NCBI RefSeq assembly: GCF_020085105.1
Contig: NC_058046.1
Coordinates: 27,870,175 to 27,934,174, forward strand
Direction: 5' to 3'
Source: Siniperca chuatsi
Taxonomy: Eukaryota > Chordata > Actinopteri > Centrarchiformes > Sinipercidae
DNA: 64,000 nucleotides
In this document: one piece after another, positions 58,301 through 64,000 of the stretch
Layout of the letters: each line of letters begins with the position of its first letter
How positions within the stretch are numbered: position 1 is the first letter of the stretch
Notes under the pieces: model-generated
Told to the model about the DNA's origin: nothing
The model's input: the letters and a program-made list of their open reading frames with translations, nothing else
Database searches by the model: none
Position numbers and translations under genes: made by a program

Positions 58301-60997
58301 TCTGACATTTTGGGTGCTTTCACTTTCAGTTTTATTTCCAAATAAAGGGGTTTAGATTATCTGGTTACAACTGTAGACTTGTCTGATCGTTCATGTTTGT
58401 TGCCATATCAGACGTCACGTGTGAAGACGTCACTGTGTTCCCAGACTTCAGCATTTACTTTGGCGAGTACAGTGTTATCATAAACGACAGAAATGATTTC
58501 CAAATCTACTAAAATATGATCCAAGTTGTAATATGCCAGATATTCTCTTTAACTAGCAGCCTAAACACAAGTTATATTCTGTTTTTTTTTTTTTTGTTCA
58601 AATCTATAAAAAGATGGACAAACAAAGAATCATCCTAAAATAATCCTAATTATGCCATTTACAGAAATGGAACCAGACACTGATTCTGTCTCCCACAAAG
58701 CTTTACGTGGCACGATAATTGAATAAATGCACAACCTAATTCACTAAGCTCCTTAAAATGGATAGAGATTCAAAATCTGTGTTCTCATTCTAGGTTTTTA
58801 TTTGTATACAGTGCACATGTGTAGCCTTCATATTACGTTCAAAGCCACTGTCCCCATCTGTGTGTGACCTCAGAAAGACGGCAGATGGCAGATTGGCCCG
58901 ACACTGAGGAAAGCCCCTTTAGTATGACGCCTGGCCAAGGGTCAGATGTCACCACAACATCTGCTGCAGGCTCGAGCCTCCGCTCGGCCCTGTTATGCAT
59001 CCCATCAGTGTCGCAGACCTGTTGCCACGGGCTACTGCGGCAGCAAAAGAAGAAGAATTGAGCGCAGAGGAGAACAATGAGGGCTACTGGGCAGGGATGA
59101 CAGAAAAGATAATAACAGTATCGGCCTTACCGCCGAGATAATTCCACTGCTGTCCTGCAGTTATACGATACCTCCCAAACACCTGATATTTGCTCAGCTT
59201 CTGATTTGTGCCCCTCTTTTCATGTCTTCTTTATTTACCTTTCCAGCAGACCAGTTTACCTGCTGCTGTTGAGATTATCCCGCTCGCCAGGCCAGCAGAT
59301 TTCTCTTGTTGAAGCAGCTGCTTTGCTCTGTTTGTTTTGAATACAGCCAAGACTCCATAAAAGAGTCGTTGAATATCTTTTGTTTTACCCCCCCCCCCAT
59401 TTTATTCCTTCGTGCTCTCATTGAGGCAGTTAAGCTTGATGCCTGTAAAAGCTGTTTTGTGCTGAGCGTGAATTTGACGCGCTCCTGCCAAGTTAAAGAG
59501 CAAACTGTTACCATTCTTTGCCTAGCGTGTGCGACAGTTGACTTACTGCTAGCACCTCAGCCAGAGTGTGTTTGGATAGTGCGTCCACATGCTCCGAGGT
59601 AAGGGTGCAGGGGCTCTAGCTGTTTGTCTTTTAGGCCTTGGTGTGAGACGCTGGGCTGTTTTGCGAGGGCAGATGCCAGGATTTAAAGCTGGTGTGAGTT
59701 TTTTCGAGGAACCATAAAGTGAGGCTGCCAGCGAGCCTCAGGTTAAGAATCAGGACAGGAGACTCTTTGGAGTAAACACCAAAATTCCTTCTGAACTGGC
59801 AACCCCTTTCTGTCTTTCTCCCCTCGAAAACCCAACTAAACCAGTTCCAATTTCCTTTCTTTCAGACTCCTTTGTTTGTCACACTGCTTGTGTGTGTTTT
59901 GGATTTTAAGCTTTTCTTGTGCCTTACGCTTGGCCTCAAACATCGCAGACCACTAAAAAGTTGCAGAGCAGCCTGGAGTAACTTGGAAGAACGTTTTGGG
60001 GGAGTGAGCAGTAGTCAGTTGAGACTTATAAATCCTAATGTGGTGTCTTCAAATGAAAAGAAATGGGGGTGTAGGAGAAGGAGGGGGGAGGGGGTTTGGA
60101 GGGAGAGAAGGTGCACACAGGGAGCGAGAGGATGCCAGCAACCATACTGCTTTGAACAGAGGAAGTGAAACCAATAATGAGAAAAAGAGGGGAAAATTCA
60201 GGGATGAGCCATATATAATGAATGAAGATTCAGAGAAAGATTTTTTCGGAGACAGAGCGGGAAGAGAGGAGGAGAAGGAGAGGAAAGAGGAGGTGTAACA
60301 GCTGAATACGTCTCGGCCTGTGGTCAACTCTGAATGGGGAGGAAAAACAATGGGCCCACTCATCCTTCGCTCTCTCTCCCTCTCTTTTCTCCTCCTCTCT
60401 CGCTCTTCATTTCTCTGCTAAGTAGTGTGTGTGCGTGTGGGGGGGGGGCGGCATTCAGATACCAACACTGTAAAAAATGTCCAACTCAAGATGTCCTTTT
60501 AAATTAGTGTTGAGTCTAAAGTAAAGATCTGACAATGTTTTCAAGACCAGTCAGCTTGATTCTTGAAATATATTCAGTTATCATTTTTAACTGCAATTTA
60601 TATCTTCATTAAATGTTCCATTATAGATAGATCCTCTTTTCTGCCCTGAGCAACCCTCAAAATGTCAAATTCAGGCTAATTCTTCAGCTAATTCAGCAAA
60701 GCTTTTTTTTTTTTGTAGAGCATGGCCCCTGTCTCTGTCTAGGCATGAGGACAGTAGTAGGATGGGGTGCCATGGAGAGGAAGGAGGCAGCGTGGTGGGA
60801 TAGGGGATGTAGGAGGTGAGGGGGAGGAGGGGGTGAATGGCCGGGGCAGCAGCTGCTGTCTCCTCATTAACATGCGCACCTGCTCCCTGCGGCCTTTTTC
60901 CAGCGAGCTCGTGTGGCGCCTCACGACCTCAGCACCCGCCACCGCTGGGACTTAACTAGACTGGCCTTCTAACAGCCAGCTCTGCTGCTTCTCTCCA

Positions 60998-61052
60998 CTC
61001 ACACGCACGCACACACACACACACACACACGCACACACGCACACACACACAC
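60998..61052. repeat. (CA)n microsatellite with CG interruptions
   Basis: CACACGCACGCACACACACA, continuing with two further ACGC interruptions to ACACACGAC. It lies in notch1 intron 2. Confidence 0.9.
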
Positions 61053-61989
61053 GACTGGATATGGATGCTCAGAAATGATGTGGAAGAATTTCCAGCACCA
61101 CAAAGTTTTAATGTAAAGATCCTTCTGCTGTGTCAGATTAAATCAGAAAGTGGAACAGCAACAGAGAACCATGTTTGTAACCATGTTTGGAGAAGCACTA
61201 TTTGAAAAACATGATACATATTGTTGTAGATTAATCTTTTGTGGCCAAGTGAAATTCTGGTGTCATTTGCATCATATTAGTAGAATATTGTTTCCTAAAC
61301 AGCACAAAGTTTTCCACTATTTTTTATTGAGGTTCCCTTTATGAATCATCACAGATCAGCTGGAGTGGTCAACATTAGCATGCTATGTGCAATTTACTGC
61401 AGTCATGTTACATGATTTCTGGTAAAGTATTGATGCACAGATCCAACTTTTTCTCTCCCGATACCGATTTCGATAACTCAATTTAGCATATATATCAAGG
61501 GAGTACCCATCTGATCCCATCTCATTAGTATGACTCAAGGAATTAATGTAGTGCTCAAAACTGACTGAATGAATGTAACAAAAACAGGATTTTATAAAGT
61601 CAGTGATGAAGAAACTGTGTTTAATGTGGATTGGTCATGTCTGGTGGATAGCCAGTGTGGTCAGTATCCAGGGCATATATTGATCCTGGATGTTGAAGTT
61701 TACATTTCTTGTGCGTCACCCTTTATTGCCCTTTGGAACAACAACAGGCTGCAAAGTTGCCAATAGTACAGGTTCACTATCACAGCAACTACAGTAATAA
61801 GACAAAATATTACATTTCAAAGTAACGATCATCTCATTAAATCAGGATTGTATGCAAAGACAATATGTGACAGTTCTGAGCGACATGAAAACTGGATTCT
61901 TAACTTTCTGGTTCATTCGTGACTGCTTGGTTTGCCTTTCAGACTGTTTCATCGGATTAAAATGTCTTTGTTTCTTTCTTAGTTGTCTT

Positions 61990-62160
61990 GTCCTTAAAGA
62001 GAACACCTACTATATCTATGTTACTATTGTTAAAGTGTTTTGGGGGGGACTTTTTCCTTGTCTAAGTGAAGGGTCTAATGATAGAGGGTGTCATATGTTA
62101 CAGTTTGTAAAGCGCTTTGAGGCAAATTAGTTTGGGCTATATCATTACTAATAACTAATT
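61990..62160 (+). mobile_element. LINE 3' UTR fragment
   Basis: GGGGGGGACTTTTTCCTTG, then AAGTGAAGGGTCTAATGATA, GAGGGTGTCATATGTTACAG and TTGTAAAGCGCTTTGAGGC with AAATTAGTTTGGGCTATAT. It is a second copy of the tail at 9885-10135, more diverged at its end. Confidence 0.6.
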
Positions 62161-62499
62161 ACTTAATAATTGACTTGACTGTGTGAGATTGTGTGAGACC
62201 GCCTGAGATTTTTTTTATTTGCGTGTAACCGATTTGACTTTCGGCTTCTGACACCACTGCTTGTTTGACCTTAATGCTGCAATGATCCCAGGCTAAATGA
62301 CACTCAGCCAAGGTAGCACTCCCCGCTCTCTACGTGGTGACATGCCACCACTCACTACTACTGTTTATGCAGCGGGCAGCCTAGCATGTGATGTTTTCTT
62401 TTCCTTACCACAGTCCTAAGGCTGCCTAATCCCCTGAGAGGGAGACCCTGTCTAAACACACGCCTGGTCCTACAGAGGGTCCACGGCTCGGTCCCCATT

Positions 62500-62521
62500 T
62501 ACACACACACACACACACACA
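62500..62521. repeat. (CA)n microsatellite
   Basis: About 10 CA units followed by ATACTCACACACACATATAC in notch1 intron 2. Confidence 0.85.
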
Positions 62522-63813
62522 TACTCACACACACATATACGCACTGGACCCCCTGGGAATGTTTGGGGACATGGTCCTGCCAGCCCCTCAGGGCTAACAG
62601 ACTTACTGGCTCTGGTCAGGTATTTGAGAGTGACGGCGGGTTTTAATGTTGTGGGAAGGCCGCTTTGATGTCGGCAGGATGTTTTATGCACAATATTGTT
62701 TCTGCGTGAGAGTAAAACACAACAGTATTCAGTGAGAAAGTTTGTGCCGAAAAAAAAAAACAACAAAAGGCAAGAATCAGACAAAAGAGCTGCACACTGC
62801 ACTGATAGAAAAAAACAACAAAGCCTTAGAAATTTAGATTTTTAGACATTCCCAGTGTAATTTTCCGCTGCATAGGAATTCACTTCAAAAATCTTTCATG
62901 TTTCTTACAGAAGTTGTGCCACAGTGTCTTCCGTTTCATCCTCTTCCCATCTGTTGTCTGGTGCTGGAGCAAGTCCTCTCTGGGGAGGGAAGAATAACAA
63001 GCATTGAGGTGGTGGCACGGTGCTTTGAAGTTCCCATAATGTTGGCTTGCAGCTCAAACACTGCCATAGATGCTGCCTTGTCCTCAGGATGAATGAGTGC
63101 TGACAAAAGGGTCAAAGTGGGCACATTTCAGCCCTGAGAGCTGCTGAAGGGTGCCATGATGGCTGCTTTTCTTGTGTCTTGAATTTTGGAAAGGAAGAAT
63201 TAGGAACAAGAATTCCAAATACTGCAGAATTGTTTTTGTTCTCTTCTCCGGCGCTATTGAGTAGATGCTTTGTTTTTGTAATGACCAAGCCTCCATGGCC
63301 ACCCAGCGCTGTTGACAACAGTATTGAATCTCTGAAGGTGATGAATGTGGCGGTAGGGAGAGTCTAATGTAGCAGGTCTGAGGTGGTTGGTTTTGGTGTC
63401 AAATAGAGCTGCATAAAGGGCTGGGAATTGGACCTCAATACTCTTTTGTTATAGTATGGAAAAATGTACTGTTTTTGGACTGTTAGACCAACAGATATTC
63501 AAATTGTTGGTTGTATCATTTGAGTTCTAGTTTCAAAGCTGCACAGTTTCACTTGACTGACCATCACCTACAGTACTGTGTGTGAATATGCATGCAATTG
63601 TAAACGTACAAGGTCCTGTGCGTAATCTTCATGCATAATCTTCCTCTGTGTGTATGTGTGTGTGTGTTTGTGTAAAAGACTGCACTGTGTAGGTATGAGT
63701 GTGTGCATGCTCTGTGTGTGTGTGGCCCCTTTGTTGAGCCATGCGTATCCTCAGGGGAGACCCTTCAACTTCTCTCATTGTAATATGTGTGTGAATGTGT
63801 CCCTGTGATCTGC

Positions 63814-63893
63814 ATCTCTCTCTGTCTCTCTCTCTGTCTCTCTCTGTCTCTCTCCCTCTCTGTCTCTTTCTCTCTCGCTCTTTCTCGCTCTTC
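63814..63893. repeat. (TC)n-rich tract with TGTC units
   Basis: An 80-base pyrimidine-rich run of TCTC and TGTC tetramers ending CGCTCTTTCTCGCTC. It is a homopyrimidine mirror-like tract near the window end. Confidence 0.9.
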
Positions 63894-64000
63894 GCTGGGG
63901 TCCAAGCGGTGTTTATGACTCAGACACAACCTGTGACAAACATCACAGGAGTCTGTCCCCCTCCTCCCTCTGTTTTACAGCATGGAACACATTGTTCACG

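Larger units (their letters stand above)
51980..64000 (+). other. notch1 intron 2, extends past the window
   Basis: From the GTAAGT donor at 51980 to the end no sequence encodes the expected continuation (the second half of EGF 1 and EGF 2), so exon 3 lies outside and the intron exceeds 12 kb. It carries dispersed repeats, microsatellites and several non-repetitive GC-richer blocks (about 54280-54545, 55450-55860, 58850-59170, 60720-60960) that are enhancer candidates by position. An RBPJ-type word TGTGGGAA is at 62650-62657. The 242-codon frame at 55125-55853 is the longest in the window but resembles no known protein and is probably chance. Confidence 0.6.

Noticed and set aside
63814..63893. 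Pyrimidine tract as a splice-acceptor region for notch1 exon 3
   Set aside because: No AG followed by an EGF-like coding frame appears before the window end.

Overview
This is a eukaryotic nuclear window and almost certainly comes from a teleost fish, probably a percomorph. The evidence is vertebrate-style split genes with GT..AG introns, a methionine-rich gamma-M crystallin of the fish type, and several families of short repeats I recognise from spiny-rayed fish: tRNA-derived SINEs, a 5S-rRNA-derived SINE, hAT-like MITEs ending CAGTGGTGG..CCACCACTG, and Tc1 relics. No operons, CRISPR arrays or bacterial genes are present.

Only two protein-coding genes can be supported, both on the plus strand. 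At the left is a complete three-exon gamma-M crystallin (1403-3261). It has a TATA box, an upstream Maf-response-like element and a poly(A) signal, and a tRNA-derived SINE lies in intron 1. At the right is the 5' end of a Notch receptor gene, best matched to notch1: signal-peptide exon 1 (51087-51144), exon 2 with the first half of EGF repeat 1 (51898-51979), and a second intron still open at the window end. Its presumed promoter/leader has a CCAAT box, a canonical RBPJ (CSL) site, a long GT tract and three upstream short ORFs.

The roughly 47 kb between them shows no gene I can defend. It is a repeat-rich spacer with a LINE relic, a 5S SINE, tRNA SINEs, a nested transposon pile-up (10.2-11.8 kb), a solo LTR with terminal inverted repeats and a CAGT target duplication (28534-29751), a minisatellite, and a dispersed family with one inverted-repeat (foldback) copy (47.9-48.3 kb). 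Interspersed are repeat-poor blocks rich in homeodomain-, TCF- or RFX-like words. They are candidate conserved non-coding elements, possibly for notch1, but this is inference without an alignment.

The last 12 kb (51980-64000) is notch1 intron 2, with microsatellites, further repeat copies and several non-repetitive, GC-richer blocks. The two genes have no evident functional link; crystallins are lens structural proteins and Notch1 is a signalling receptor. Two minus-strand open stretches (17430-17584 and 43240-43497) are flagged as possible unrecognised exons with low confidence.
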